Assembly: GCA_025449115.1 (NCBI GenBank)
Contig: JAHLKC010000148.1
Coordinates: 1-64,000 of the forward strand
Reading direction: 5' to 3'
Source: Chytridium lagenaria
Taxonomy: Eukaryota; Chytridiomycota; Chytridiomycetes; Chytridiales; Chytridiaceae
Length of the DNA stretch: 64,000 nucleotides
Below, piece after piece: positions 52,900-63,536 of this stretch (the stretch's first letter is position 1; the number at the start of each line of letters is the position of its first letter). The position numbers and the translations under genes were made by a program. Below the pieces are notes generated by a model. It was given only the letters and a program-made list of their open reading frames with translations, was not told the origin of the DNA and did no database searches.

Positions 52900-55800
52900 C
52901 CTTCTCGTCATTCAAGGCACCATCAACGGACGGCACGCCCAAAGTTCTCATAGATGGAGGAGCCACTCACTCCTTTGTCAAGGACTCTCTCGCCTTCGCC
53001 ATCAGCAAACCATCCAACCAAGAAGTTTTCGACATCAAGCTCGCCGCTTCAACACCAAGAGCAGTCAAAGGACGCCTCTTTCGCGACCTGGAACTCAACA
53101 TTGACCTCTACGTCACAAGCAAGAATTCATCTCTGCACCAATCGTGTACGACGTCATCCTCGGCAAGGATTGGTTGACACGGGTCAACCCAAGGATAGAC
53201 TGGACCACCAACACAGTCACCTTTGGCAACAACCGCTGGATCTGTAGAGAACAGATTCCCGTCACTGTGGAACACATTTCGGCAAAAACATTCAAGCGCC
53301 TCGCAAGGTTCCCCAACATCAGACTAGGACTCATCCACCTCAAGGACATCCTCTCGGACAGCTCAGCCTCAAGCAACCCAGCACCTTCCTGCAATTCAGC
53401 TTCCTCTGGCCATCAAGTCCCCACTCATGTCCCTGCGCACGCTCCGGTTTTGAAGACCACCGCTGACGCCAATGAGAAAGACGCAAGAATCCTGGCTTCG
53501 CTTCCTGACAACATCAAGAACATGGTAAAGCAATACCCTGCAGTATTCTCAGAGTACAAAGGAATCCCGCCTTCAAGACCATCAGACCACCGCATTGACC
53601 TTGAAGATCCTTCCGCCAAGCCACCACATAGGCCAATCTACCCTCTCTCGGAAGAAGAACTCCAGACCCTCAAGAAAGAACTTGAATTCCTCCTGGAAAG
53701 CGGTCGCATCAAGCCTTCGGTCTCAGCATACGGCGCTCCAATCTTCTACATTGCCCAAGCAGGCAAGCTCAGACTCGTGATTGACTACCGCGCCCTCAAC
53801 AAGAACACAGTCAAGAACCGCACGGCTCTTCCCAACATCACGGAAATACTCGATAGGTTACGCAAGGCCAAGTTCTTCTCCAAGCTTGACCTGGCATCCG
53901 GTTACCACCAGATCCGCATTCGCCCAGAAGATACCGACAAAACCGCCTTCAGAACGAAATACGGCCATTTTGAATGGGTCGTCATGCCCTTTGGTCTCGC
54001 AAACGCCCCAGCCACGTTCCAGTCCATGGTCAACAGCATCTTTCACGACTATGTTGATGAGTTTCTCATCGCATACATGGACGACATTCTCATCTTCTCA
54101 GAAACCGCCGAAGAACATGAAGAACACCTCCGCAAGGTTTTGGCTCGACTTCAAGAACACCAGCTCCATTGTCGCCTTCACAAGTGTTCATTTTTCGCCT
54201 CTCAAGTCGAGTATCTCGGTTTTCACGTCGCCAACGGACACCTGGAAGTTTTACCGTCAAGAACCCAAGCCATTCAAGATTTCGAAACGCCCAAGTCTTG
54301 GACAGAACTCCGCTCCTTCATAGGTCTCGCCAACACCATTCACCGGTTCATAGCCCATCACGCAAGCCTGCTCGCGCCCCTCACTGATCTCCTTCGTGGC
54401 GCTGGCAACAAGAAACATCCTGCACCTTTCAAGTGGACACCTGAAAATCAAGCCGCCTTCGAGAAAGTCAAGCAAGCCCTCGTCTCACCTCAAGTACTCA
54501 GTCTTTTCGACCCCTCCAAGCCGGTTCACCTCTACACAGACTGGTCAGAATCCGCCGTTGGAAGCTACGTCGCTCAGCCAGACGAGAATAATCATGAAGC
54601 ACCAATCGCCTACGCCTCAAGAAAGTGCAACAGCAGCGAACGCAAGTACCACCCCTACCTCGGTGAAATCCTTGCCCTTGTGGAAGCCTTCCGCACGCAT
54701 CGGCATTACCTAATCGGCAGACAAGTCAAAGTCTTCACGGACCACAGGTCTCTTCAGTACATCCTGGACCAGCCCAAGCTTCGCCCTGTGCACCACCGCT
54801 GGCTCGCAGATCTCCTCGCCCAAGATTTCGTCATTGAGTGGACTCCAGGCAACTGGAACACTATCGCCGACGCTCTTTCGCGACGCCCTCACTCCAAAGA
54901 TGCAGCAACAGATCCTCACATCAGCCTCAACGCCATCACCACCATCACCAACGACATCCTGGACGCCATAAAGAAGCCTTACCAGAAGATCCCGAATTCA
55001 AGGAACTTGAACAGTACTTAGACGACACCATAACCCCAAGAGAAAACTTCAATCCTCCGCCGGTACCCAAGGAACGTCGCACTCAGATCAACCGTTACCT
55101 TCTCAGTGGAGGACTACTGTACTACAAAGCTGTCAACCAGTACCGCCTCTTTGTCCCTGCCGCCATTCGCCAAAGACTCCTCAATCTCGCCCATGACGAC
55201 GGACCAAGTATTCACGGCAACTGGGAACGCACAGCAGAAAAACTTACTCGACACTACCATGGCCAAATATCCACAAAGACGTCGCCAAGCATGTACGCCG
55301 CTGTGACTCTTGTCAACGCAACAAGATTGCTCGTCGCCTTCCATACGGTCTTCTCGAGCCTCACCAAGTCCCTGAAAACCGCTGGGAAACCATCTCAATG
55401 GATTTCATGGGTCCCTTACCGACAACACTCAACACTGGTTATGACACCATCATGGTCATTGTGGATTCGGCAACGAAAAGAGTTCACATTCAGCCAACCC
55501 TCAACACCGCCACCGCCGGAGACATCGCCGACATCTTTGAGAAAATCATCTGGAGATACCACGGCCTTCCCAAGACAATCATCAGCGACCGCGACTCACG
55601 CTTCATCAGCTTCTTCTGGAAAGCCCTAATGAAGTCTCTACGCGTCAAACAAATCATCTCTTCATCCTACCACCCTCAGACCGACGGCCAGACAGAGAAC
55701 AAGAATCAGTGGATCATCGCCGCCCTTCGGGAATACGTTCACTTCTACCAAAACGACTGGGACAAGTACCTTCACATCGTCGAGCACGCCATCAACGACA

Positions 55801-56447
55801 CCGTCAATTCGTCAACGGGCTACACACCTTTCATGCTGGACACTGGTCGCAATCCTACCTCACTCTTGGACCTTTCACTCAATGTTCAAGACCAACTGAG
55901 CATTCGTGACCTTCAAGCCTTGTACAAGACCGCCAAACTCGCCATCCAGCAAGCCCAAGATCGCCAAGCCACTACAGCCAACAAGAAACGCCTTGAAGAC
56001 CCCTTCAAAGTCGGTGATCTGGTCCTCCTCTCAGCAAAAGACGTCTTACCACCAAACGCCCAAGGACGCCCTTCTGCCAAACTCGGCCCTGTATACACTG
56101 GTCCCTACGTCATAGAAGAAAAACTTGGAACTTCCTACCGCCTTGCCATCCCTGAATCATGGCGCGTTCACCCGGTCTTCCACCCAGAAAAACTTCGACC
56201 ATACTACTGGGACTTCGCCGGCCCTCATCCTCTGTCCTCCCTGCCACAGTCTGAACGACGCGTCGAAAAACTACTTGCCCTTCGCACCCTCAAAGGTCAG
56301 CGTCAAGCCCTCGTCAAATGGCTTAATCACTCGCCGATCTACAATACTTGGCTTCCCTTTGATGCTGAACTTCGTGCACGCGTCAAAACTGATCGAGAAT
56401 TCTTGGAAAAAGATGTTGTTATCCCTGCAAACTTTGATGATCTTTAA
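52896..56447 (+). pseudogene. Gypsy Pol: protease, RT, RNase H, integrase
   Basis: Protease motif VLIDGGATHSFV near 52,940 (frame 52,896-53,177). The 53,144-55,021 frame gives RT with LRLVIDYRALNKNT, FSKLDLASGYHQIRI, VMPFGLANAPATFQ and the catalytic YMDD near 54,075, then RNase H (VHLYTDWSESAVGSYVAQ, KVFTDHRSLQYIL, ADALSRRP). A frameshift near 54,975 leads to the integrase zinc region, and the 55,398-56,447 frame holds the core (MDFMGPLP, SDRDSRFIS, HPQTDGQTEN) and a C-terminal VEKLLALRTLKGQRQALVKW resembling a chromodomain. Two to three single-base shifts separate otherwise complete enzymes. Confidence 0.92.
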
Positions 56448-56555
56448 CACCTTTCTTACTTCTTCTATACATGTATTTCTTTAACTTCTCTTTCTTTCTT
56501 CTTTTGAAATTCCTTGCATCATCGCCTTCACTTCGCTTAGGCTCTTGTAGGGGGG

Positions 56556-57025
56556 TGTGACGGAATTTCCCTAATATCTCTTGTATTACTTCAGTTATTC
56601 CTGTATTACCTTCTTTATTGAGTTTTTCCATTTCATTTATTTTTCCGCAAGTTGCCGCGCTTAGCCCCAACTTTGCCAACTTTATTCGAAGATCTTTTAT
56701 TCTCTTTACCTTTCTTGGTTAAAACTCGAACATTCTAAATGATTCTTTTCTTCGAATTTCTTCTTTATTTGTTCTAAAGCCTTCTTAAACTTTCTTTAAC
56801 TTTCAACTTTATTTTACGCGTTTTTCGCCTATAAAAGGCTAGTCCTTTTCTTCAACTTCAACTCACTTCTTCAACATCTTCTACTTCTCAACACATCTTC
56901 TCTTCTAAAACATCTCTTCTTCTTCTTCAATAAAATCCTTAAAACTCCATTCTTCTCTTATCAAATATCTTTTCAATATTTCCTCTTTGACGAACTTTCG
57001 CCCTAGCTAGGCTCGTTCCGTCACA
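56556..57025 (+). repeat. 3' LTR of gypsy element
   Basis: 470 bp. About 25 bp longer than the 5' LTR because of small indels, so the element is not very recent. Confidence 0.9.
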
Positions 57026-57154
57026 AGAAAACTTTGTTTGAGGAAATATATATAGAACAAAACCAGCCGTCGCCCTAGTGCCCCCGGCGCTGGAACGAAG
57101 ACCCCTGAAGATACAAGGGGGTCGCGCAGCCTTGACGTTGTCAACGCCGCCAAG

Positions 57155-57168
57155 AATATACTGGACGC
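57155..57168. repeat. MITE end motif AATATACTGGACGC
   Basis: Same motif as at 31,747 and 59,620. Upstream sequence (CGCAGCCTTGACGTT..) is related to that beside 33,589. Confidence 0.45.
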
Positions 57169-57274
57169 TGCGGAACATGAATTTGCCATATGATTAGGAA
57201 CATTTTTTTTTATTTATATGCGTTTGAACTTGCCATATGCGAATGAAATTGCAATAAGCTTAATAAAAATACAT

Positions 57275-57830
57275 TGGCAATTCTCAGATGGTGACGTCCG
57301 GAAGGTCTTGTGGGATATCGTTTTGTGCCGATGTAGCATGCAGGACGGCAACGAATTTTGTATCCAGTGACACCATATACGGTCCCAATGAACTTCTGTG
57401 AGTGCGGAATTCAAAAACGATGACGATCACAGATCCTACACCGAGTTCATCCGTGAACTGTTCGTGTTCCTGAATGTGGGCAAAGTTGAGAGTTTCTCGG
57501 CAGTCGTATATTGGTGCTAACAGGAGTTAGTTATAGTAATGACATGGATCCAACCTTTGTCAAATGAGGCAAATTGAAGTCCTCCGTTTGACATTAGGAA
57601 AACCGGGTTATCGAGAAGTATACCAACGTAAGAAAAACAGACGATGCATCTCTGTGTGAGCAAATAAGCTAAGCGAAACGAGGTATGAGACACAGCTCCT
57701 GTTTGACGAGTTGTTGAAAGTTGCTTTGGTCGGTTACGATGCCCACGGTGAAAAACTTGATTGCAGTGTGGTGGATGCACAACCGCGACCGAACGAAGTT
57801 AGCGTGTTCCGGATTTGATTGATGTTGGAG
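57275..57830 (-). pseudogene. Unknown gene, two exons, paralogue of 60,330-60,730
   Basis: Minus strand: an exon ending LMSNGGLQFASFDKG, a 38-bp intron (GTTGGATCC..ACTAACTCCTGTTAG), then APIYDCRETLNFAHIQEHEQ, FTDELGVGSVIVIVFEF and VSLDTKFVAVLHATSAQ, with a stop near 57,290. The second exon aligns with NVYNCLETFNFKK, EELGPGLVVLI and VSLETQYVAVLHQTQAS at 60,330-60,590. No family recognised. The pair flanks the helicase remnant. Confidence 0.45.
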
Positions 57831-58315
57831 AGGCTGGGTGTTCCTTTTAAGTTCATCAAGGCTGAACACGACTATGGTTGTTATCTGGATGCATCATGTG
57901 GTTTTTACCGTTGAACATTTTCAGGAAGAACGTCTGGGATTGTGCCGGGGATGTCTGCGTTTGGGGTGGTTGACCGTATTCAGCAATGAAGAACGGCATG
58001 ATGTTTTATGGTTGTTTGTAGCAGGTAACGAAAGTGGCTGTTTATAAATGTATTTATGCAATTCATGTGGTTATTGGGATCTATGATTTCACGTGGTTAT
58101 TGGGGATACATGGTGGGTAAGTGGAATAGAATAGCAACTTTTTGTATTTATTGCAAATATGCTTAATATACATTTGGTTATTCTTTGCCAATTCTTCACC
58201 ATCTCGCTATAAAAAGTATGGAGAGCAACTGGGAAATAATTTCAGATTTCATTTTCAGTTTTGTGGGCAAGGCTTTGAATACGGTGAATTTCGGCCACAA
58301 TGTCTGATGAGGGCT

Positions 58316-59290
58316 TCACGTCCCGGTCGCTCGTGGAATGTCGTCATCAATGAGGATTAACGACTCGAAGCTTCTTGCTCTTGAAAGAATTGTGTAGATC
58401 TCATTGAAGGAAAGTCGTTGCTTTTTGGCCATGGTAAGGGTGGTTAGAACTTTGTCCATTGACTGGCCTTGGCAACGGTAGATGGTGAAAGCGTCGGCGG
58501 GTACCAAACAGAATGGCGTCTTGTTGCCGTTACAGAGTGCGCTTTTCCTTGAGTGTCGTTATATGACATGCGAATGGAACGATGCAGCGGAATGAGAGAA
58601 ATAGTTTCGTTTCTGTCGTCTGTGGATCCGGGCCATCTTGCTGGTAGATTGTGAGCTGGTGAATGGAGCCGTACTTCTAGCCATTCCGGTAGTCTGTCTG
58701 GGTAGACTGTTTCGTTCCTACAAGGTGTTATTTTTCGTTTACAAGTAAAGTTGGACCTGTTGGTGGGTGATAACCTGACGGGTACGAAATCCTAACAAGA
58801 GTACATTTCATCATCCCGTACGAAAATCATGCGGATCACGTGATCTCCGCCCCAGCCAGTTGGAGGTGCGTCCAGTATATTGTCGATTTGCTGATGTTTA
58901 GTTCAGGCCCGAGGTTGTTGGTAACGATGTATTCGTGACCTTCTTGGAGAGGAAGCAGGGTGGGAAGATCCGAGGTTTCCGTATCCGACAAGTCTCTGTT
59001 TTGATATTGCAGTTTGGCGATGGTTGCTGGAGAGAGATTCCCTGCGCGATCTTCAGCAATAATCCAGTGTACAGGAGTTTCTACGGACGCTCTGGCTTCC
59101 ACAGACTGAACATTGAAGTTGATTCGTATGGCGTTGTAGGGAATGATGAAAGGAGATTGCTGCCATTCCGCCTCCGAGAGAATTGTTGGATGATGACGAA
59201 GACACGTGAATTCAGCTTATCAAGATGGATTTGTGACACGAAAACCATTCCGGAAATTCGACAAAAACAAAGCATAGTCTGTTGAGCATC
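58316..59290 (-). pseudogene. PIF1-like helicase, C-terminal part, interrupted
   Basis: From 5' to 3' on the minus strand: FNVQSVEARASVETPVHW, LPTLLPLQEGHEYIVTNNLG, PELNIS; then an inserted repeat (58,817-58,881 and beyond); then PDRLPEWLEVRLHSPAHNLP, ETISLIPLHRSIRM, FCLVPADAFTIYRCQGQSMD and YTILSRARSFESLILIDDD, ending at 58,316. These are the C-terminal SF1B blocks of PIF1 (loop before motif V, the H/QGQS block, and the LSRAR arginine-finger motif). Shifts near 58,540 and the insertion make it inactive. PIF1-type helicases occur both as host genes and in Helitrons; no Rep motif is present to decide. Confidence 0.75.
58817..58881 (+). repeat. 65-bp repeat inside the helicase remnant
   Basis: Starts CGTACGAAAATCATGCGG, includes the palindrome GATCACGTGATC and ends in GCGTCCAGTATATT. 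A near-identical copy is at 59,569-59,633. Confidence 0.8.
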
Positions 59291-59299
59291 GATAGTTTT

Positions 59300-60300
59300 T
59301 GTTAAGCACGGCCGCGTGTGGTATCGTTCGCCATGTCGTTAGTCCTTCTGTAGTTGGCGTTTGGCGGGGTTGGCAAGATTCACATGAAGATTTAATTTGG
59401 ATACAAGGGCTGCCTTGTAAGTGTTAGTACCCGTCCCAAAAAAACTTTTTAAAAAAAATCGCAAAAAGTTACTTGGTTTCGATCATGTGACATAGTCCTA
59501 GTTTTCTCCCGTTTTACCATCCACCCTCAAGGGTATTCGTAGACATTATGGAGCTAAATTCATATACTCGTACGAAAATCATGCGGATCACGTGATCTCC
59601 GCCCCAGCCAGTTGGCGGTGCGTCCAGTATATTAACAAGAGGGTAGCGCTGCGTGGACGGTGCCCACGCCGCAGAGAATATACAAGACGCCCCCGCCCCG
59701 CCCTTGTATGATGGTGATAGTACTTAGCAACAGAATATTATATTCATTTTTTACATTCTTTTAACATTGCATCATAAAATTTCTTTACAGATGATGGGAA
59801 GAATCGCCAGATTTCCTTTCCGTCCTTGTCAAATCACAGCACATTTCTTTACAGAAGGTATCTTCAAAAGATAAGGCAGTTGATGGGTGGAATTCTTCGT
59901 CATGTCAACCGGAGGAATCATGGATCAATGGTTGTTGAGATGGTGGATGAAGTTTTGCAGGAGTCGGCGGAGTACATCATGGAGACCGGATTATCTTCAA
60001 AGACAACTGGGACGTTCCTTGGGAAATTTTGGAGATAAACATATGTGAGCATGATGGTGAGCGTGGTGGAGTTCTTGTTGATGCAATTTAAACTTGGATA
60101 GTTACCACTTTCCGCGTTTCAGAAAGTCAGAAGGTGTGGTTGACGAGGACCACTGCTAGACTTGAGCATGGGCATAAGGCTGGTGGTATTGTTTATCTTG
60201 TCTTTTTGTTGATGTCGTTTTTGAAGAGAACTGATCTATTGTATATTGTTGATATGCGTCGAGCTTAAAGTAATATATTGTTGCAAGTGCATATGTGCTT
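59300..60300. other. Non-coding stretch with second 65-bp repeat and a small inverted repeat
   Basis: Contains the repeat at 59,569-59,633 and an imperfect inverted pair at 59,620-59,633 and 59,677-59,690. A short frame at 59,826-60,038 (MSNHSTFLYRR..) has no recognisable features. Confidence 0.4.
59569..59690. repeat. Second 65-bp repeat plus MITE-like inverted ends
   Basis: Copy of 58,817-58,881, followed at 59,677-59,690 by AATATACAAGACGC, which is close to the reverse complement of GCGTCCAGTATATT. Confidence 0.55.
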
Positions 60301-60329
60301 TTTATTCAATGATGGCATACAGCAATGTT

Positions 60330-60730
60330 CGATATTCTTTCTTCATGCAGTGAAGTCTGGAGCGTAGGAGAGCGGTCCAATGCTGGCTTGGGTCTGGTGG
60401 AGAACAGCTACGTATTGAGTTTCCAAAGAGACGGTGTGTTGGGCAAGCCTCCTGTGGTGCTCGCGAAGTTGAAAGACCATTAATGAGCACCACCAATCCG
60501 GGACCAAGTTCCTCCGTTATTTCCGTGAATGTCGGATTTTTTTGAAGTTGAAGGTTTCAAGGCAATTGTAAACGTTAGAAGGCATCATCACAGAATAAAC
60601 AAACTGTTGGGTCTTGCGCCTATCACGATCGGAAGTGGTAGCTGTTAAGTATCTCAACAATATCCTACTACTTTGGGAATGTTTTGACCGCATTCCTAAA
60701 GCTTGAAGAAATTCACGTTCATCTGCCACC
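60330..60730 (-). pseudogene. Unknown gene fragment, paralogue of 57,275-57,830
   Basis: See the entry at 57,275. An upstream frame (EFLQALGMRSKHSQSSRILL) may be its previous exon. Stops and shifts present. Confidence 0.4.
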
Positions 60731-61549
60731 TCCCGACGTTGGTATCCATAGGGTCTTTACTAAATAACAAAATGCATTTCGATTGAAGTACTTTAAAGAC
60801 TGCATCGGTGCCCTTGATGGTACCCATATTCCCGCCGTGATCGACAAAAAGGACCAAGGTCCATGGCGAAATAGGAAAGGTACACTCTCGCAAAACATTC
60901 TCTGTGTGAGCTCTTTTGATTTTACATTTCAACTCGTTTACGCTGGATGGGAGGGCTCCACCCATGACGGTCGTGTACTCCAAGATGCCCTCGATAAAGG
61001 GGCTCTTACTATTCCGGTGGGGAAGTATTACCTTGGCGACACCGGCTACCGTCTGAGCAATAAAGTTCTTACACCGTACTGAGGAACCTGCTACCATCTA
61101 AGAGAGTTCAACGAGCAGATCGCCACGCAAAACCTGTAAGCAATACAGCTATTTATTCTAATATTCTAACATATTTAGGGTTGTTAACACAAAAGAGGAG
61201 CTATTCAACTTGCGCCATTCAGTTCTTCGCAACATTATTCAGCGGATCTTGGGAGTGATGAAGAAAAAGTACCCGATCCTCTGCCACATGCGTCCATACA
61301 ACTTTGACGTTCAGATAAACCTCGTTTGGGGCATGCATGGCTGTTCTTCACAACTTCATCCGCCAACACGAGGCCAAAACTTTAGATAAGGAACTTGAGG
61401 ACTTTATAGTTGAGTTGGAAGTGGCATCCGCGAATGAAGCTACAGCTTTGCAAAGCAGCAACGTGACGTGGAGGGACGAGATAGCTCTTACCATGTGGGC
61501 TGACTATGTGAAGGAGCGAGCCACAAAGGAATTGAGAAACAGGAACTAA
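60700..61549 (+). pseudogene. PIF/Harbinger DDE transposase, degenerate
   Basis: Reads VHLPPPDVGIHRVF, then KYFKDCIGALDGTHIPAVI (first catalytic Asp block), AGWEGSTHDGRVLQDAL (second Asp), YYLGDTGYRLSNKVLTPY, a TGA where Arg is usual, YHLREF, a 40-50 bp intron (GTAAGC..TTTAG, about 61,137-61,179), ELFNLRHSVLRNIIQRILG (third acidic block region) and, after a 4-bp shift, MAVLHNFIRQHE. This is the order of Harbinger DDE_4 transposases. The N-terminal DNA-binding part is missing. No terminal repeats were found by eye. Confidence 0.85.
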
Positions 61550-61602
61550 TAATTATGAACAATCTTATGGGATATATTAAATGAGCTATAAACAACACAA
61601 CA

Positions 61603-62108
61603 TCATACATTTTCCTTGTCGTCAAAAAAGACTTGAAAAAACGTAAAGAGGCTTTGAGGGGGTTCCGTGGCGGACATATCAATAATTGTAGGTATGATGG
61701 CGGGCTCAGTGGACACGTGCTTGACATACTTGGAGGCTTGCTGCATCCTGAAAATAGCGTCGGAATCCGCGGTAATATTCTGCCAGGGAAGATTGAGGAT
61801 GATTTGAGAGACATACTGCAAGGAATACTTCTTCTGTCGTGAATTCAAAAGTTATTAGTATTAAAGAAACCTAACAAGATTGTCTTACAGCTTCAGAGGA
61901 TTGTTGTTTGGTCTCTCATCCAAAAACCCCACCTCCAACTCAGCCTTTTTGTCGGGGGTAACTTCTTCCGATGTTTTCGTTTTTGGCGGTCCTCTGTCGC
62001 CATTGCCAAAGAAATGCTCGTCGTATCCCTCAGATAAGAACGAGTTGGAGTAATAAGTGTTGATGCGCTATCACGGTCCTTCTTGTCTTGAACAACAGGT
62101 ATATCCAT
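61603..62108 (-). CDS. Hypothetical gene convergent with the Harbinger remnant
   Basis: The frame 61,603-61,833 reads KKYSLQYVSQIILNLPWQ.. FRMQQASKYVKHVSTEPAI and ends DDKENV. A GTAAGACAATC..ACTAATAAC..ACAG intron (61,834-61,888) precedes it. The upstream exon frame is not clear (a stop lies ten codons before the donor in the matching phase). It could be the accessory protein of the Harbinger element, or a host gene. Confidence 0.35.
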
Positions 62109-62116
62109 GAGTGCAC

Positions 62117-62365
62117 AAATTCATAAAACGGTATACCACCGTATACACGAATTCATAAAACGGTATACCACCGTATACAGCTTTAAACTTTGAACTATAT
62201 AATTGTTAATTCTGGAAAGATGACTATTTTTCAATGAAAAAATTTATGGTTAGGAAATACCACTGCGTACAGCCTCATGCTTTAGCCTATATAATTGTCA
62301 ATTTTATTATTAAATACGATTTGTCAATTAATCATGAAAACGGTATACCACTGTATACGGCTTCA
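62117..62365. repeat. Repeated palindromic motif CGGTATACCACCGTATAC
   Basis: Two 32-bp tandem units at 62,117-62,148 and 62,149-62,180, a third at 62,338-62,358 and a weaker one at 62,255-62,272. Each contains an inverted GTATAC pair. Confidence 0.75.
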
Positions 62366-62369
62366 CACT

Positions 62370-63150
62370 ATAACTTGTATGATGGTCAACTTCAACCGTG
62401 TGCTTCAAGCTACCATAGTGTCAGTCCTTGTAGAATACATAGCAGATAACACTGATCGACCAACAATGTAAATGGACAATCAGGTATTCATCTGTTATAT
62501 CAAGAGGCAATATTCACTCAATTTACGTTTTTTTTTATGCCACATAAGGGCTCAATAAATAAAAGGGAGAACATGGTATATATTTCCTTCTTGTTTAAAA
62601 ATCTAAGTAGTGTATACTTATTCTTTTAGTAATTGGTATTAGTAGCAGTACTGGTTATGAGCGCCACATAAGGAGTATCAAGAAAGCAAGATAATTTAAT
62701 TATCATTGCTTCTTGTTCAAAGTGATGCCATTAAGTTTAAAGATTTGGCAATTACATTTAGATCATAAAGCCAGCAAAAGACTTTGGAAGTAGTGATGGG
62801 CAATAGATTGGCTGATGATATTACTTTTTTTCTTCATCAGGTTTAGTGGGGACTATACATATATACATTTTTGGGGTTATATCCCATAGTACAAAACCGA
62901 CGACAACTGAAAAATTTCGTCAAATTTGGATTTAGTTTGCCGTAAATTGGCGTATGCTGCCGCTTTTGCACCAGCTCAATTTGTTGGTCACACAATATTT
63001 GCTACTTATTAAATGCGGCAGAATACCGCCAAGTACGTTAAATTTTTTCATAATCCAGGAGCAGAATTTTCGGTCACGCAATGGAAATTTACTTTTTTTA
63101 GGCCCCCTTACCATACCGTACCACGGCAAGTAATCAAAAATAAAAGAATC
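62370..63150. other. AT-rich non-coding DNA
   Basis: No gene recognised. Confidence 0.35.
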
Positions 63151-63160
63151 AAAAATTCGG

Positions 63161-63182
63161 GGGGGGGGGGGGGGGGGGGGGG
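63161..63182. repeat. Poly-G run
   Basis: About 22 consecutive G. Could form a G-quadruplex; its length is uncertain in any assembly. Confidence 0.85.
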
Positions 63183-63536
63183 GTTCAACTTGGTATCGGT
63201 AGGGATGGGGAAGAAGGAGAGGTTAAAGGAAGGGGAAGAAGAGACAGGAAGGGACAGGACGGATCTAGGTAAGACTGATTGCATTTTATGCTAATGGATG
63301 ATAACTATCTACAGCCTAGCATACCTTTCGATCGCAGTTGGGAATTAACGGTGAGTGTTGCGAGCTGATTTAAAAATGATGTAAATCTTTATTTATGTAT
63401 TAATTAACGTTATTCGTCAACCAGTTATTTCATCATTTCGGCTGCAGCGTGCGGCTGCCGAGAAGTATCCATCGACATTTTTGGCCTTCTCAGGAAAAGG
63501 TCAGTAGTTTTCCACACATCCAACTCGATTGCTAAC

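Larger units (their letters stand above)
51051..57025 (+). mobile_element. Ty3/gypsy retrotransposon with chromodomain-like C-terminus
   Basis: LTRs at 51,051-51,494 and 56,556-57,025 begin TGTGACGGAATT and end TTCCGTCACA. Order of domains: Gag, protease, RT, RNase H, integrase, chromodomain-like end, as in chromoviruses. A polypurine tract (AGGGGG) precedes the 3' LTR. The flanks do not match (AAATG before, AGAAA after), whereas the solo LTR in the left arm has CATTT on both sides, so the right-hand junction here has probably been rearranged. Confidence 0.95.

Noticed and set aside
58316..59290. Complete Helitron
   Set aside because: Only helicase C-terminal blocks are present; no Rep domain with HUH motif and no convincing TC/CTRR ends.
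61603..61833. Harbinger accessory Myb-like protein
   Set aside because: No Trp-spaced SANT/Myb repeat could be seen; kept as hypothetical.
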